The notes under the pieces are model-generated. The model did not search any database and was not told the DNA's origin. It saw only the letters and a program-made list of their open reading frames with translations. From the NCBI RefSeq assembly GCF_030124175.1, contig NZ_JASKMT010000025.1, forward strand, positions 1 to 64,000: DNA of 64,000 bases. Direction: 5' to 3'. This DNA is from Streptomyces sp. 549 (GTDB lineage: Bacteria > Actinomycetota > Actinomycetes > Streptomycetales > Streptomycetaceae). A program made the translations under genes and the position numbers. This document shows positions 15,181-24,351 of the stretch, one piece after another. Position 1 is the first letter of the stretch; the number at the start of each line of letters is the position of its first letter.

Positions 15181-15274
15181 CCACCGTCGTGACGGAGTGC
15201 GCGGGATGAAAACGGCGGTCGGCGGCGTTGGATCATCCGGCAGGACTCGCATTCACTCACCGGAGGGACACGGC

Positions 15275-18200
15275 GTGGCGGCAAGCACAGCGGGGGGGAC
15301 CGGCACCGGGGGAGACCCCGCGGAGGCGGGGGGCGGGAAGACCGCGCCCGGTGCGGGATGGACGCGGCGGCTGGGGCGGATGTGCTGGCGGTACCGGCGC
15401 AACGTCCTGCTGGCGCTGGGTGCGTCGCTCGCCGGCATGGGCGTCATGGCCCTGACGCCGCTGCTGACCAAGGTCATCATCGACGACGTCGTGCTCGACG
15501 GCGGTGACGGCGGCTCGATGGCGCTGTGGATCGGCCTGCTGATAGCCGCGGCCGTCGTCATCTACGGGCTCACCTACATCCGCCGCTACTACGGCGGCCG
15601 CCTCGCCCTGGACGTCCAGCACGACCTGCGCACCGCCATGTACCGGGCCGTCATCCGGCTCGACGGGCGCAGCCAGGACGAGCTGTCCACCGGCCAGGTC
15701 GTCGGCCGGGGCACCAGCGACCTCCAGCTCGTCCAGAGCGTGCTGTTCATGCTGCCGATGATGATCGGCAACGTGCTGCTGTTCGCCGTCGCCCTCGTGG
15801 TGATGGTGGTGCTCTCCCCGCTGCTCACCCTCGTCTCGCTCGCCGTCTTCCCGCTGCTGTGGTGGATCGCCGACCGCAGCCGCAAGCGGCTCTTCCCCGC
15901 CACCTGGTACGCCCAGCAGCAGGCCGGCGCGGTGGCGTCCGTCGTGGACGGCGCCGTCACCGGCGTGCGCGTGGTCAAGGGCTTCGGCCAGGAGCATCAG
16001 GAGACGGGCAAGCTGCGCGACATAAGCCGCACGCTGTTCGCCGCCCGCCTGCGCACCGTCCGGCTCAACGCCCGCTACACCCCCGCCCTCCAGGCGGTGC
16101 CCTCGTTCGGCCAGGTCGCCATGCTCGCGCTCGGCGGCTGGCTGGCCGTCAACGGCGAGATCACACTCGGTACCTTCGTCGCCTTCTCCACCTACCTGGC
16201 GCAGCTGGTCGGCCCGGTACGCATGCTGGCCGCGATGCTCACCATCGGCCAGCAGGCCCGCGCCGGCGCCGAGCGCATCTTCGACCTCATCGACACCGAG
16301 CCGCAGATGTCCGAGCGGCCCGACGCCCGCGAGCTGCCCGCCGACGCGGACGCCTCCGTGGAGTTCGACGACGTCACCTTCGGCTACGACCCCGACCACC
16401 CGGTGCTCGACGGCTTCAGCCTGCGCATCGAACCGGGTGAGACGGTCGCCGTGGTCGGCACCAGCGGCAGCGGCAAGTCCACCGTGTCCATGCTGCTGCC
16501 GCGCTACTACGACGCCACCGGCGGCGCGGTCCGGGTCGGCGGGCACGACGTGCGGGACCTGACGCTTGGCTCGCTGCGCTCCGCCATCGGCCTGGTGCCC
16601 GAGAACAGCTTCCTGTTCTCGGACTCGGTACGGGAGAACATCGCCTTCGGCGCGCCCGACGCCACAGACGAGGACGTGCGCGCCGCCGCCCGCGCCGCCC
16701 AGGCCGACGAGTTCGTCTCCGCCCTGCCCCAGGGCTACGACACGCCCGTCGGCGAGCAGGGGCTGACGCTGTCCGGCGGCCAGCGGCAGCGCATCGCGCT
16801 GGCCCGCGCGATCCTCACCGACCCGCGGCTGCTGCTGCTCGACGACGCCACCTCCGCGGTGGACGCCCGGATCGAGCACGAGATCCACGAGGCGCTGCGC
16901 GGTGTGATGGCCGGCCGCACGACGCTGCTGATCGCCCACCGCCAGTCCACGCTCGCCCTCGCCGACCGGATCGCGGTGCTCGACGGCGGCCGGCTCGCCG
17001 ACGTCGGCACGCACGAGGAACTCACCGCGCGCTGCGACCTGTACCGCAGGCTGCTGACCGACCCCGACGAGCTGGGCGACGTCGACCGCGACCCGGCCGG
17101 GCTGGCCGGCCACGACAGCCACCGCGCGGTGGGCGGCGTCACTCCCGAGCTGTGGGTCCGCCGGGAGGCACCGGCCCGGACGGGCCAGGTCGACGGACAC
17201 GTCACCGCCGCCGCGCAGAGCGGACGGCCGGGCAGCTTCGGCGCCGAACTGGGCGCCCTGCCCGGCAGCCCCGACCTGCTCGCCAAGGTCGCCGCGCTGC
17301 CGCCGGCCACCGACGCACCCGACGTGGACGAGGACCAGGCCGAACGCCGCGAGCAGAGCTACGGGCTGCGCCGGCTGCTGCGCGGCTTCGGCAAGCCGCT
17401 CGCCGTCGCCCTGGGCTTCGTGGCGCTGGACGCGGTCGCGATGCTGCTGCTGCCGGTCCTGATCCGGCACGGCATCGACGAGGGCGTGGGCCGGGCGGCG
17501 CTCTCCGCGGTGTGGGTGGCCGCCGGGCTGGCCCTGGTGGTGGTCGTGCTCCAGTGGGCCGCCCAGGTCACGTCGATGCGGCTCACCGGCCGTACGGGCG
17601 AACGGGTGCTGTACGCGCTGCGCGTCAAGATCTTCGCCCAGCTGCAGCGGCTGGGTCTGGACTTCTACGAGCGCAACCTCACCGGCGCCGTGATGACCCG
17701 CATGACCACCGACGTGGACGCGCTCTCCACCTTCCTCCAGACCGGCCTGGTCACCGCGGTCGTCTCGCTGCTGACCTTCTTCGGCATCCTGGTCGCGCTG
17801 CTGGTGATCGACGTGCAGCTCGCCCTCGTCGTGTTCGCGACGCTGCCGCCGCTGGTCATCGGCACGGTCTTCTTCCGCAGGCAGAGCGTCAAGGCGTACG
17901 AGCTGGCCCGTGAGCGGGTCAGCGTGGTCAACGCCGACCTGCAGGAGTCGGTCGCCGGGCTGCGCATGATGCAGGCGTTCCGCCGCGAGGAGACCGGCGC
18001 CGACCGGTTCGCCGCCCGCAGCGACGGCTACCGCCGGGCCCGGGTCCGCGGCCAGTGGCTGATCTCGGTGTACTTCCCGTTCGTGCAGCTGCTCGCCTCG
18101 CTGGCGACGGCGGCCGTCCTCGTCGTCGGTGCGGGCCGGGTCAGCGACGGCACGCTGACGGCGGGCGCGCTGGTCGCCTACCTGCTGTACATCGAGCTGT

Positions 18201-19114
18201 TCTTCGCCCCCGTGCAGCAGCTGTCGCAGGTCTTCGACGGCTACCAGCAGGCCGCGGTGTCGCTGGGCCGCATCCAGCAGCTGCTGCGCGAGCCGTCGTC
18301 CACCCCGCCGGCTGCCGCTGCCGCCCCCGTGCGGCGCCTGACCGGTGAGATCGAGTTCCGCGACGTGCACTTCCACTACACCGGCGCCGACGGCGACACC
18401 AAGGAGGCCGTGGCGTTGGAGGGCCTGAACCTGACGATCCCGGCCGGGCAGACCGTGGCCTTCGTCGGCGAGACCGGCGCCGGCAAGTCAACCCTGGTCA
18501 AGCTGGTCGCCCGCTACTACGACCCGACCTCGGGCACCGTCCTGGCCGACGGCACGGACCTGCGCGAACTGGACCTCACCCAGTACCGGCACCGGCTCGG
18601 CGTGGTGCCGCAGGAGCCGTACCTCTTCCCCGGCACGGTGCGCGACGCCGTCGCCTACGGCCGCCCCGAGGCGAGCGACGCCGAGGTGGAGGCCGCCGCC
18701 CGCGCGGTCGGCGCGCACGACATGATCGCCGCGCTCCCAGGCGGCTACCTGCACGAGGTGACCGAGCGCGGCCGGAACCTCTCGGCGGGGCAGCGGCAGC
18801 TGATCGCCCTCGCCCGCGCCGAACTCGTCAACCCCGACGTGCTGCTGCTCGACGAGGCGACGGCCGCCCTGGACCTGGCGACGGAGTCGCTGGTCAACCA
18901 GGCCACCGACCGGCTCGCCGGGCGCCGCACCACGCTCGTCGTGGCGCACCGGCTCACCACCGCCGCCCGGGCGGACCGGGTGGTGGTCCTGGACCACGGG
19001 CGGGCCGTGGAGGACGGCACACACGCCGAACTACTGGCGCTCGACGGCCGGTACGCCCGGCTGTGGCGGACGTTCACCGGCGAGCACGAGCAGCAGCCGC
19101 AGCGCGTGCGGTGA
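15275..19114 (+). CDS. fused two-half ABC exporter (TMD-NBD-TMD-NBD)
   Basis: A 1279-residue membrane transporter with two complete half-units. Each has six predicted helices (about 45-330 and 700-990) and a nucleotide-binding domain. NBD1 has Walker A 'GTSGSGKST', signature 'LSGGQ', and a Walker B of 'LLLLDDATSA' in which Asp replaces the catalytic Glu. NBD2 has 'GETGAGKST', signature 'LSAGQ' and an orthodox 'VLLLDEATAA'. The two ATP sites are therefore unequal, as in asymmetric exporters of the TM287/288 type. The substrate is unknown; lipids or drugs are typical. The GTG at 15275 is chosen for 'cggaggg' eight bases upstream; ATG 15206 is an alternative. Confidence 0.9.
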   Translation: MAASTAGGTGTGGDPAEAGGGKTAPGAGWTRRLGRMCWRYRRNVLLALGASLAGMGVMALTPLLTKVIIDDVVLDGGDGGSMALWIGLLIAAAVVIYGLTYIRRYYGGRLALDVQHDLRTAMYRAVIRLDGRSQDELSTGQVVGRGTSDLQLVQSVLFMLPMMIGNVLLFAVALVVMVVLSPLLTLVSLAVFPLLWWIADRSRKRLFPATWYAQQQAGAVASVVDGAVTGVRVVKGFGQEHQETGKLRDISRTLFAARLRTVRLNARYTPALQAVPSFGQVAMLALGGWLAVNGEITLGTFVAFSTYLAQLVGPVRMLAAMLTIGQQARAGAERIFDLIDTEPQMSERPDARELPADADASVEFDDVTFGYDPDHPVLDGFSLRIEPGETVAVVGTSGSGKSTVSMLLPRYYDATGGAVRVGGHDVRDLTLGSLRSAIGLVPENSFLFSDSVRENIAFGAPDATDEDVRAAARAAQADEFVSALPQGYDTPVGEQGLTLSGGQRQRIALARAILTDPRLLLLDDATSAVDARIEHEIHEALRGVMAGRTTLLIAHRQSTLALADRIAVLDGGRLADVGTHEELTARCDLYRRLLTDPDELGDVDRDPAGLAGHDSHRAVGGVTPELWVRREAPARTGQVDGHVTAAAQSGRPGSFGAELGALPGSPDLLAKVAALPPATDAPDVDEDQAERREQSYGLRRLLRGFGKPLAVALGFVALDAVAMLLLPVLIRHGIDEGVGRAALSAVWVAAGLALVVVVLQWAAQVTSMRLTGRTGERVLYALRVKIFAQLQRLGLDFYERNLTGAVMTRMTTDVDALSTFLQTGLVTAVVSLLTFFGILVALLVIDVQLALVVFATLPPLVIGTVFFRRQSVKAYELARERVSVVNADLQESVAGLRMMQAFRREETGADRFAARSDGYRRARVRGQWLISVYFPFVQLLASLATAAVLVVGAGRVSDGTLTAGALVAYLLYIELFFAPVQQLSQVFDGYQQAAVSLGRIQQLLREPSSTPPAAAAAPVRRLTGEIEFRDVHFHYTGADGDTKEAVALEGLNLTIPAGQTVAFVGETGAGKSTLVKLVARYYDPTSGTVLADGTDLRELDLTQYRHRLGVVPQEPYLFPGTVRDAVAYGRPEASDAEVEAAARAVGAHDMIAALPGGYLHEVTERGRNLSAGQRQLIALARAELVNPDVLLLDEATAALDLATESLVNQATDRLAGRRTTLVVAHRLTTAARADRVVVLDHGRAVEDGTHAELLALDGRYARLWRTFTGEHEQQPQRVR

Positions 19115-19161
19115 CACGACGGGCCGCCGCCCTACGGCCGCCTCCGCCGCGCCCGGACGGG

Positions 19162-19405
19162 TCAGCGGCGGTGGCGGCTGCGCGAGGTGGTCGTGGGTGG
19201 TGCGCTCGTTGCCGCGGCGCAACTTCCCCGTCCACCGCGCAGCACCAACTGCGCGTCGCCCGAGGTGACCTCGGCGAGGAACCGGTCCGCCCGGGAGCCG
19301 CGCAGCACGGTCACCGTCCCCGTCCCGGGTGATGCGGACCTCACCGCCGTCCTGCACGGCATCCGGTCCAGGCCGGCCAGCCGACCGCCCACCGGCTTGC
19401 CGCAC
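19162..19405 (-). pseudogene. possible degraded small gene
   Basis: On the minus strand, protein-like segments alternate between two frames: 'QDGGEVRITRDGDG', then 'TVTVLRGSRADRFLAEVTSG' in a second frame, then 'ARWTGKLRRGNERTTHDHLA' back in the first. Joined, they read like one short hypothetical protein of about 70 residues with two frameshifts. No single frame gives a convincing product. The family is not recognised with certainty. The rest of 19115-19654 has only the hydrolase's 5' region. Confidence 0.3.
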
Positions 19406-19654
19406 GCGGAAGGCAACCGCCTCACCAGCGCCTCACCCGTGGCTGGCCATGGCCATGGCCAGGACGCCGGACCGCGCGCCTGCCTGTAGCAGTGCTGGTG
19501 CCCCGCGTCCCGCCACGCCCTCGTACAGGTGAAACGTGTGACGTGGGTCCGGAGGACCGGTATCTGTTGACGCGTGATCGTTTTTCCGGAAGGCCGCGCG
19601 TGACGGCCTCCGTCCCGGTCCTGTCCGCCAACTGACCTTCGAGAAGAGAGCCTG

Positions 19655-20458
19655 ATGGACGCCAGGTCTGTGATCTCGCGCGACGGCACCCGGATCGGCT
19701 GGACCACAACCGGTCGCGGCGAGCCGCTCGTCCTGGTCCACGGAGCAGGAGCCGACCACACGCGGTGGGGAGCGTACGCCTCGAAGCTGTCCGACCGGTT
19801 CGCACTGCATCTCGTCGACCGCCGTGGTCGAGGCCTGAGTTCGGATGGCCAGAGCTACTCGATCGAGCGGGAGTACGACGACATCGCAGCGGTTGCGGAG
19901 GCGATCGGCAGCGGCGTGACGGTTCTCGGCCACTCGTACGGCGGGCCGATCGCCCTCGGCGCGACCATGCGCACGGCGGCCATCACACGCGCCGTCTGCT
20001 ACGAGGGCTGGCCAGCCGTCGAGGGCGGGCCGATGCCGTTCGGCGAAGGAGACGCGCCCGACAGGGTCCAGGCCCTGCTCGACGCCGGCGACGAAGACGG
20101 CGCTGTCACGCTGCTCATGCGGGAGCTCGTCGGGCTGACCCAGGAGCAGGTCGAGTGGATGCGGGGGCAGCCGATGTGGGCGGGCAGGCTGGCCGCCGCG
20201 CACACGCTCCCACGCGAACTGCGCACCGATGCGTCGATCACGCTGTCCGAGGCCGACCTCCGCTCGATCAGCACTCCGGTGCTGCTACTGATCGGCGGGC
20301 AGAACGAGGAGAGTCTGCGACCGCAGGCGAGGGAGCTGTGCTCGCTCCTTCAGCACGGCCGAATCGGCGTGCTCCCCGGTCAGGGGCACATGGCCATGGA
20401 CACCGCACCGGAACTCCTCACCGACACGATCACCTCGTTCATGGAGTCGAAAGCCTGA
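19655..20458 (+). CDS. alpha/beta hydrolase
   Basis: A 267-residue soluble alpha/beta-hydrolase. The oxyanion strand is 'PLVLVHGAGADHTRWG', the nucleophile elbow is 'VTVLGHSYGGPIALGA' with Ser near residue 94, and the catalytic His lies in 'GVLPGQGHMAMDTAPELL'. The acid is probably the Asp/Glu after 'VLLLIGGQNEES'. The substrate cannot be deduced; esters, lactones or epoxides are possible. Codon use is a little less GC-biased than in neighbours, and it stands alone between a degraded stretch and an opposite-strand NUDIX gene, so acquisition by transfer is possible. The ATG at 19655 follows 'gagaagagag'. Confidence 0.85.
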   Translation: MDARSVISRDGTRIGWTTTGRGEPLVLVHGAGADHTRWGAYASKLSDRFALHLVDRRGRGLSSDGQSYSIEREYDDIAAVAEAIGSGVTVLGHSYGGPIALGATMRTAAITRAVCYEGWPAVEGGPMPFGEGDAPDRVQALLDAGDEDGAVTLLMRELVGLTQEQVEWMRGQPMWAGRLAAAHTLPRELRTDASITLSEADLRSISTPVLLLIGGQNEESLRPQARELCSLLQHGRIGVLPGQGHMAMDTAPELLTDTITSFMESKA

Positions 20459-20614
20459 CCGCCGGTCATGCCGACCGCGAGGTCCGGCACGGACCGCGCC
20501 TACCGGCTGTCGCGAGTGTTGGCTGCCAAAGAACTCCCCGCAGCGGCCATTCGCTACGGATACTCACCCTGAGAGTCGACCCCCGCCGGTCGTGGCATGC
20601 GCAGACGGTACGGG

Positions 20615-21091
20615 TCAGGGGCGGGTGAGCGCAGCCAGATAGACGTCGACCGTCTGCACTTCGGCCGAGGAGGGCAGCTCCGCGCCCTCCGCCAGCCAGT
20701 GGATTCCGGCGATCTCCTCACCGGCGGCGAACGGCATCGGCGCCTCCGTCTCCCCGGCGAACAGCGCGCCGCGCAGCACCCGCTGCTCGGGGCCGATCGC
20801 CGTCGTCACGTAGCCGGCGAAGCGCAGCGCGTCCGGTGCGACGCGCTGCCCGGTCTCCTCGTACAGTTCCCGCACCGCGCCCTCCCGGGCCGTCTCGCCG
20901 GGCTCCAGGCCGCCGCCGGGCAGCTCCCAGCAGCAGCGGTCGCGCTCGTGCACCATCAGCAGCCGGCCGGAGTGCCGCAGCGCGACCAGCACGTACGCGG
21001 CCGGCAGTGAGTCCTCCGGTACCCGGTCGACGGCGAGCAGGTTCATCTGGCGGGGGCCGGAGGCGAGCGGCAGCGGCACGGCGTCGGTCAT
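20615..21091 (-). CDS. NUDIX hydrolase
   Basis: A 158-residue protein with a complete Nudix box 'GGGLEPGETAREGAVREL' followed by 'YEETGQRV' (residues about 71-96). The glutamates of REXXEE that hold Mg are intact. It would cleave a nucleoside diphosphate linked to another moiety. The preceding strand 'LLMVHERDRCCWELPGGG' resembles MutT-like and ADP-ribose-type members alike, so the substrate is open. Transcription is likely leaderless: TACCCT lies six bases before the ATG. The longer N-terminal extension runs into the opposite gene's control region and is not supported. Confidence 0.88.
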   Translation of the reverse strand: MTDAVPLPLASGPRQMNLLAVDRVPEDSLPAAYVLVALRHSGRLLMVHERDRCCWELPGGGLEPGETAREGAVRELYEETGQRVAPDALRFAGYVTTAIGPEQRVLRGALFAGETEAPMPFAAGEEIAGIHWLAEGAELPSSAEVQTVDVYLAALTRP

Positions 21092-21097
21092 GCCCCG

Positions 21098-21103
21098 AGG
21101 GTA
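21098..21103 (-). promoter_or_regulatory. TACCCT -10 hexamer of NUDIX gene
   Basis: Read on the minus strand, TACCCT lies six bases before the ATG at 21091. This predicts a leaderless mRNA. Confidence 0.45.
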
Positions 21104-21230
21104 GCCAGGCCCCGCGGGCAAGCGTCGCCGCCGGTGGCGGGCGGGCTGCCGTACTGGTCCGCTGCCCGCCACTCGCGGCGACACGGCCCGGGAGGGGCGA
21201 GAGGGGCTGGCGTGGCGGCACCCGCGCCGA

Positions 21231-21236
21231 TAGGTT
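21231..21236 (+). promoter_or_regulatory. TAGGTT -10 hexamer of S37 peptidase
   Basis: TAGGTT lies 46 bases before the chosen start at 21283, giving room for a short leader containing the GGGGAG ribosome site. An ATG at 21246, about nine bases after the hexamer, could also give a leaderless 12-residue longer form. Confidence 0.35.
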
Positions 21237-21282
21237 CGCCGCGACCATGTGCGAATCCAGGGAAACCCCCGGGGAGTTGAGT

Positions 21283-22767
21283 ATGCGCAGATCGCTCGCA
21301 TGGGTGCTGTCGCTGGTCGTGCTGATAAGCACGCTGGCCGTCGGTACCGCGTCGGCGGGGGCCGCCACCGCGGCCGGGCCCGACGGGCAGGCCGCCACCT
21401 CCGGTGCCGAGGGCACCAACGGCACCAGCAGCACCGACATCAAGGACCGCCTGCTGGCGATCCGCGGCATGAGCCTGATCGAGGAGAAGCCGGTCGACGG
21501 CTACCGCTTCTTCGTCCTGAACTTCGAGCAGCCGGTGGACCACCGCAAGCCCCGGCGCGGCACGTTCAAGCAGCGCATCACCGTGCTGCACCGGGCCGAC
21601 GACCGGCCCACCGTCTTCTTCACCTCGGGCTACGGGCTGAACACCAACCCGGCGCGAAGCGAGCCGACCCGGATGGTGGACGGCAACCAGGTCTCCATGG
21701 AGTACCGGTACTTCGCCCCGTCCCGCCCGGACACCGCCGACTGGAGGAAGCTGGACATCTGGCAGGCCGCCAGCGACCAGCACCGCATCTTCACCGCGCT
21801 GCGCGGCATCTACAGCAGCAAGTGGGTGTCCACCGGCGGCAGCAAGGGCGGCATGACCGCCACCTACTACCGGCGCTTCTACCCGCGGGACATGGCCGGC
21901 ACGGTCGCCTACGTGGCGCCCAACAACGTGGACAACAACGAGGACTCGGCCTACGACCGGTTCTTCGCCTCGGTGGGTTCGGCCGAGTGCCGCGCACGGC
22001 TCGCCACCGCCGAGCGGGAGGCGTTCCTGCGCCGCGGCGAGATCGTCGACCGCTACGCCAAGTGGGCCCAGGACAACAACCTCACGTTCACGCTCTACGG
22101 CTCCGCGGACCGCGCCTACGAGGTGCTGGCCATGGACGTGGTGTACGCCTTCTGGCAGTACCAGGGCGAGAACCGGTGCGCCACGGTGCCGGGCGCGGAC
22201 GCCACCACCGACGAGCTGTACGACTGGATCGACGCCACCGTCGGCTTCGACTTCGGCACTGACCAGGGCCTGCTGCCCTACTCGCCGTACTTCTACCAGG
22301 CGGGCACCCAGCTGGGCTGGCCGTCGGTGAGCACCACGCAGCTCGACGGGCTGCTCCGCTACCCCGGCATCCAGCACCCCCGCAACGCGGTGCCGCGCGA
22401 GATCCCCATGCCGCGGTTCGACCGGCACGCGATGCGCGACATCGACCGCTGGGTGCAGCGGCACTCCTCGCAGATGCTGTTCGTCAACGGCGAGAACGAC
22501 CCGTGGCGGGCCGAGCCGTTCCGGGTGGGCGAACGCAACCGCGACGCGAAGGTGTTCACCGCTCCCGGTGCCAACCACGGCGCGAACATCGCCCAGTTGG
22601 CTGACGACGACCGGGCGCAGGCCACCCGGATGCTGCTCCGGTGGGTCGGCATCGACGTCACCCCGGCCTCCCCGGCTGCCCGTTCCGCCGCGCCGCAGCC
22701 GCTCGCGGCGCCCGACCCGGCGCTGGACGCGCCGATGACCGAGCGGCGGCCTCCGGCCCTGCCGTGA
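21283..22767 (+). CDS. secreted serine peptidase, family S37 (PS-10, tripeptidyl aminopeptidase type)
   Basis: A 494-residue exported peptidase. The Sec signal peptide 'MRRSLAWVLSLVVLISTLAV' ends near 'ASAGAA'. The mature enzyme has the S37 nucleophile motif 'WVSTGGSKGGMTATYYRRF' (Ser about 189), the conserved 'VAYVAPNNVDNNEDSAYDRF', and late acid and base motifs 'NGENDPWRAE' and 'APGANHGANIAQ'. Streptomyces Tap-type members release tripeptides from protein N-termini outside the cell. The last 40 residues are Pro/Ala-rich and dispensable-looking. The ATG at 21283 is set by GGGGAG upstream and the signal peptide. Confidence 0.88.
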   Translation: MRRSLAWVLSLVVLISTLAVGTASAGAATAAGPDGQAATSGAEGTNGTSSTDIKDRLLAIRGMSLIEEKPVDGYRFFVLNFEQPVDHRKPRRGTFKQRITVLHRADDRPTVFFTSGYGLNTNPARSEPTRMVDGNQVSMEYRYFAPSRPDTADWRKLDIWQAASDQHRIFTALRGIYSSKWVSTGGSKGGMTATYYRRFYPRDMAGTVAYVAPNNVDNNEDSAYDRFFASVGSAECRARLATAEREAFLRRGEIVDRYAKWAQDNNLTFTLYGSADRAYEVLAMDVVYAFWQYQGENRCATVPGADATTDELYDWIDATVGFDFGTDQGLLPYSPYFYQAGTQLGWPSVSTTQLDGLLRYPGIQHPRNAVPREIPMPRFDRHAMRDIDRWVQRHSSQMLFVNGENDPWRAEPFRVGERNRDAKVFTAPGANHGANIAQLADDDRAQATRMLLRWVGIDVTPASPAARSAAPQPLAAPDPALDAPMTERRPPALP

Positions 22768-22791
22768 CGTCCGACCGCAGGTGAGCGCTGT

Positions 22792-22818
22792 GCCCGGTCA
22801 CTGCCGCAGTGACCGGGC
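22792..22818. terminator. 11-bp perfect hairpin overlapping a stop codon
   Basis: GCCCGGTCACT (22792-22802) pairs with AGTGACCGGGC (22808-22818) around a five-base loop. It lies between convergent genes, and the minus-strand lipoprotein's stop codon (22798-22800) is inside the left arm. It can terminate either transcript. Confidence 0.65.
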
Positions 22819-23430
22819 GCAGCCCACCGGCGCGTTGCCGCCGACCATGACGTGCAGCACGGTGCCGGCCGGGCAGGCCGACCGGTCGGTGACGATCCGC
22901 GTCACCAGGAACTGGGGTTTCACCCCGCCGTCCACCGGCTCGCAGGCGGTCTCCTTCACCTGGCCGCGCCCGGTGGAGCGCAGGCAGTCGCCGGTGATGG
23001 TCCGCGGCCCGCCGCCACCACCCGGATCACCCGGGTGCGGGGGCCGCAGCTTGCGCATGCAGGCGTAGCCCGGGGACACCGAACCGTCGCCGTCCTCGTC
23101 GGCCGCGGGCGTGCGCTCGGTGACGTGCAGGACGAAGTCGGTCCTCGCCGGGCACCTCGGTCCGCTCCCGGCAGGCGTCCGGTGGCGGGCGGTGACCCGG
23201 GCCACCGCGCGCTCGCTGTCGCACGCGACCTCCTCGACCGTGCCCTGCCGCGTGCTGCACGCGCCCTCCGCGAGGAAGGGCTCCGACAGCGCCGGACCGC
23301 CTCCGGGCGCCGAGGGGGCGGCTGGTGTCGCCGCCGTCGCGCCGCGTGCCTGTGCCGTGCATCCGGCCGTGCCCGCGAGCGCCAGCAGCACCCCGCAGCT
23401 CAGCACCGCCCTCAGTGCCCCGCCCCGCAT
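22798..23430 (-). CDS. putative lipoprotein with Cys-pair repeats
   Basis: A 210-residue exported protein. The signal peptide ends in 'ALAGTAGCTAQARG', where Cys about 23 could be lipidated, although Thr at -3 is not ideal for a lipobox. The mature part shows two or three internal repeats of the pattern 'GTVEEVACDSERAVARVTAR' and 'GQVKETACEPVDGG', each paired with a later 'CPA' segment. This suggests small disulphide-bonded beta units, as in LppU/SCO3897-like lipoproteins (PT-repeat hypothetical proteins). Its role is unknown. It is convergent with the S37 peptidase. Confidence 0.65.
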   Translation of the reverse strand: MRGGALRAVLSCGVLLALAGTAGCTAQARGATAATPAAPSAPGGGPALSEPFLAEGACSTRQGTVEEVACDSERAVARVTARHRTPAGSGPRCPARTDFVLHVTERTPAADEDGDGSVSPGYACMRKLRPPHPGDPGGGGGPRTITGDCLRSTGRGQVKETACEPVDGGVKPQFLVTRIVTDRSACPAGTVLHVMVGGNAPVGCARSLRQ

Positions 23431-23641
23431 GCCGCCCCCCGGCTGGTTCCCGGGCCCACCCCCAGCGGACCCCTGCCAGCGTGACGCGGGCGGCACCGAC
23501 GCCGCCAGGGGGACGGGCCCGATTGCGCCGCTGGTGCGGGAGTGCGCCCGGAGTGCGCCGGGATTACGGCGTAGGCGGACCGGTCCACGCCGTCCATCCG
23601 GCACGCGTGCCGCAACTACGCACCCCGGACGCCTCACGGGC

Positions 23642-24277
23642 TCAACCGGCCTCGGGCGGAGTGGTCTTCGGCCGCGGGGTGCGCCGCCGGGGGAGGCGCA
23701 TGGTGAGCAGTCGGGCCCGGGGGGCGAGGCGTCGGGCCATGGCGAAGACGGCGTCGGTGCGCGACCGGTCGGTGTCCAGCACGGTGAACAGGTTGACGCC
23801 GAGATAGAAGGTGAGGGCCGCGTTCGCGGCGTCCCGCGGCGGGATCAGCGCGGCCAGCGGGCTGCCGCCGATGACCCGCTCGATGGTGGACTCGACGAAC
23901 TCCAGCCACGGTTCGCCCCGGCGGCTCACCTCGCTGCGCAGCTCCGGCTTGGCCAGGGCCGCGGCGACCAGCTCGGTGAAGAGCGTGATGTGCCCGCCCT
24001 CCACGTCGTCGCGGTAGATGGTGGTGGCGGCCTCCACCAGATCCTCCAGGGTGCGCGCTTTCGCCACCGTCTCCCGGTGCCGGGCCATGCGCTCCGCCGA
24101 GGAGCGGTCGAGCGCCGCGAGCAGCAGCGGGTCGACGCCGCCGAAGTGGTAGAAGACCAGCGCCGAGTTGACCTGCGCCTCCTTGGCGATGGAGCGCGCG
24201 CTGGTGGCCCCGTAGCCCTGTGTGGTGATCACGGTGATGGCCGCGTCGATCAGGCGGTCCTTGGTGTCCTGCGTCAT
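23642..24277 (-). CDS. TetR-family transcriptional repressor
   Basis: A 211-residue regulator. The N-terminal helix-turn-helix reads 'RLIDAAITVITTQGYGATSA' then 'RSIAKEAQVNSALVFYHFGG' (residues about 7-50). The C-terminal ligand domain has 'VVNLF'-type hydrophobic helices ending in 'FYLGVNLFTVL', and a basic tail. It is divergent from a membrane-protein operon with a perfect CGGTTTAA-N8-TTAAACCG operator between them, so it most likely represses both that operon and itself. ATG 24277 is used; upstream Met codons lie within the promoter region. Confidence 0.88.
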   Translation of the reverse strand: MTQDTKDRLIDAAITVITTQGYGATSARSIAKEAQVNSALVFYHFGGVDPLLLAALDRSSAERMARHRETVAKARTLEDLVEAATTIYRDDVEGGHITLFTELVAAALAKPELRSEVSRRGEPWLEFVESTIERVIGGSPLAALIPPRDAANAALTFYLGVNLFTVLDTDRSRTDAVFAMARRLAPRARLLTMRLPRRRTPRPKTTPPEAG

Positions 24278-24308
24278 ACGACTTTCCCTTCGGCTGCGAT
24301 TCATCATA

Positions 24309-24332
24309 CGGTTTAATCAAGTGGTTAAACCG
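24309..24332. promoter_or_regulatory. TetR operator candidate
   Basis: CGGTTTAA-TCAAGTGG-TTAAACCG is a perfect inverted repeat with 8-bp arms. It lies 31 bp from the TetR start and 19 bp from the membrane-protein start, overlapping where the promoters must be. Its AT content stands out sharply from the surroundings. Confidence 0.8.
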
Positions 24333-24351
24333 ATCGATGAAGGGGTGGGGC

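Noticed and set aside
14815..15274. Coding region including the tandem repeat as N-terminus of the ABC exporter
   Set aside because: The frame is open to 14873, but the product would be an Arg/Pro-rich leader through a 10-bp repeat; a good ribosome site exists only at 15275.
15257..18376. 1039-codon open frame on the minus strand
   Set aside because: It is the mirror of the ABC exporter; high GC keeps this antisense frame open. The product is a low-complexity His/Gly/Val/Arg mix without domains or a ribosome site.
20836..21282. Extension of the S37 peptidase frame upstream of 21283
   Set aside because: It crosses the NUDIX gene on the other strand and would bury the signal peptide; GGGGAG fits 21283.
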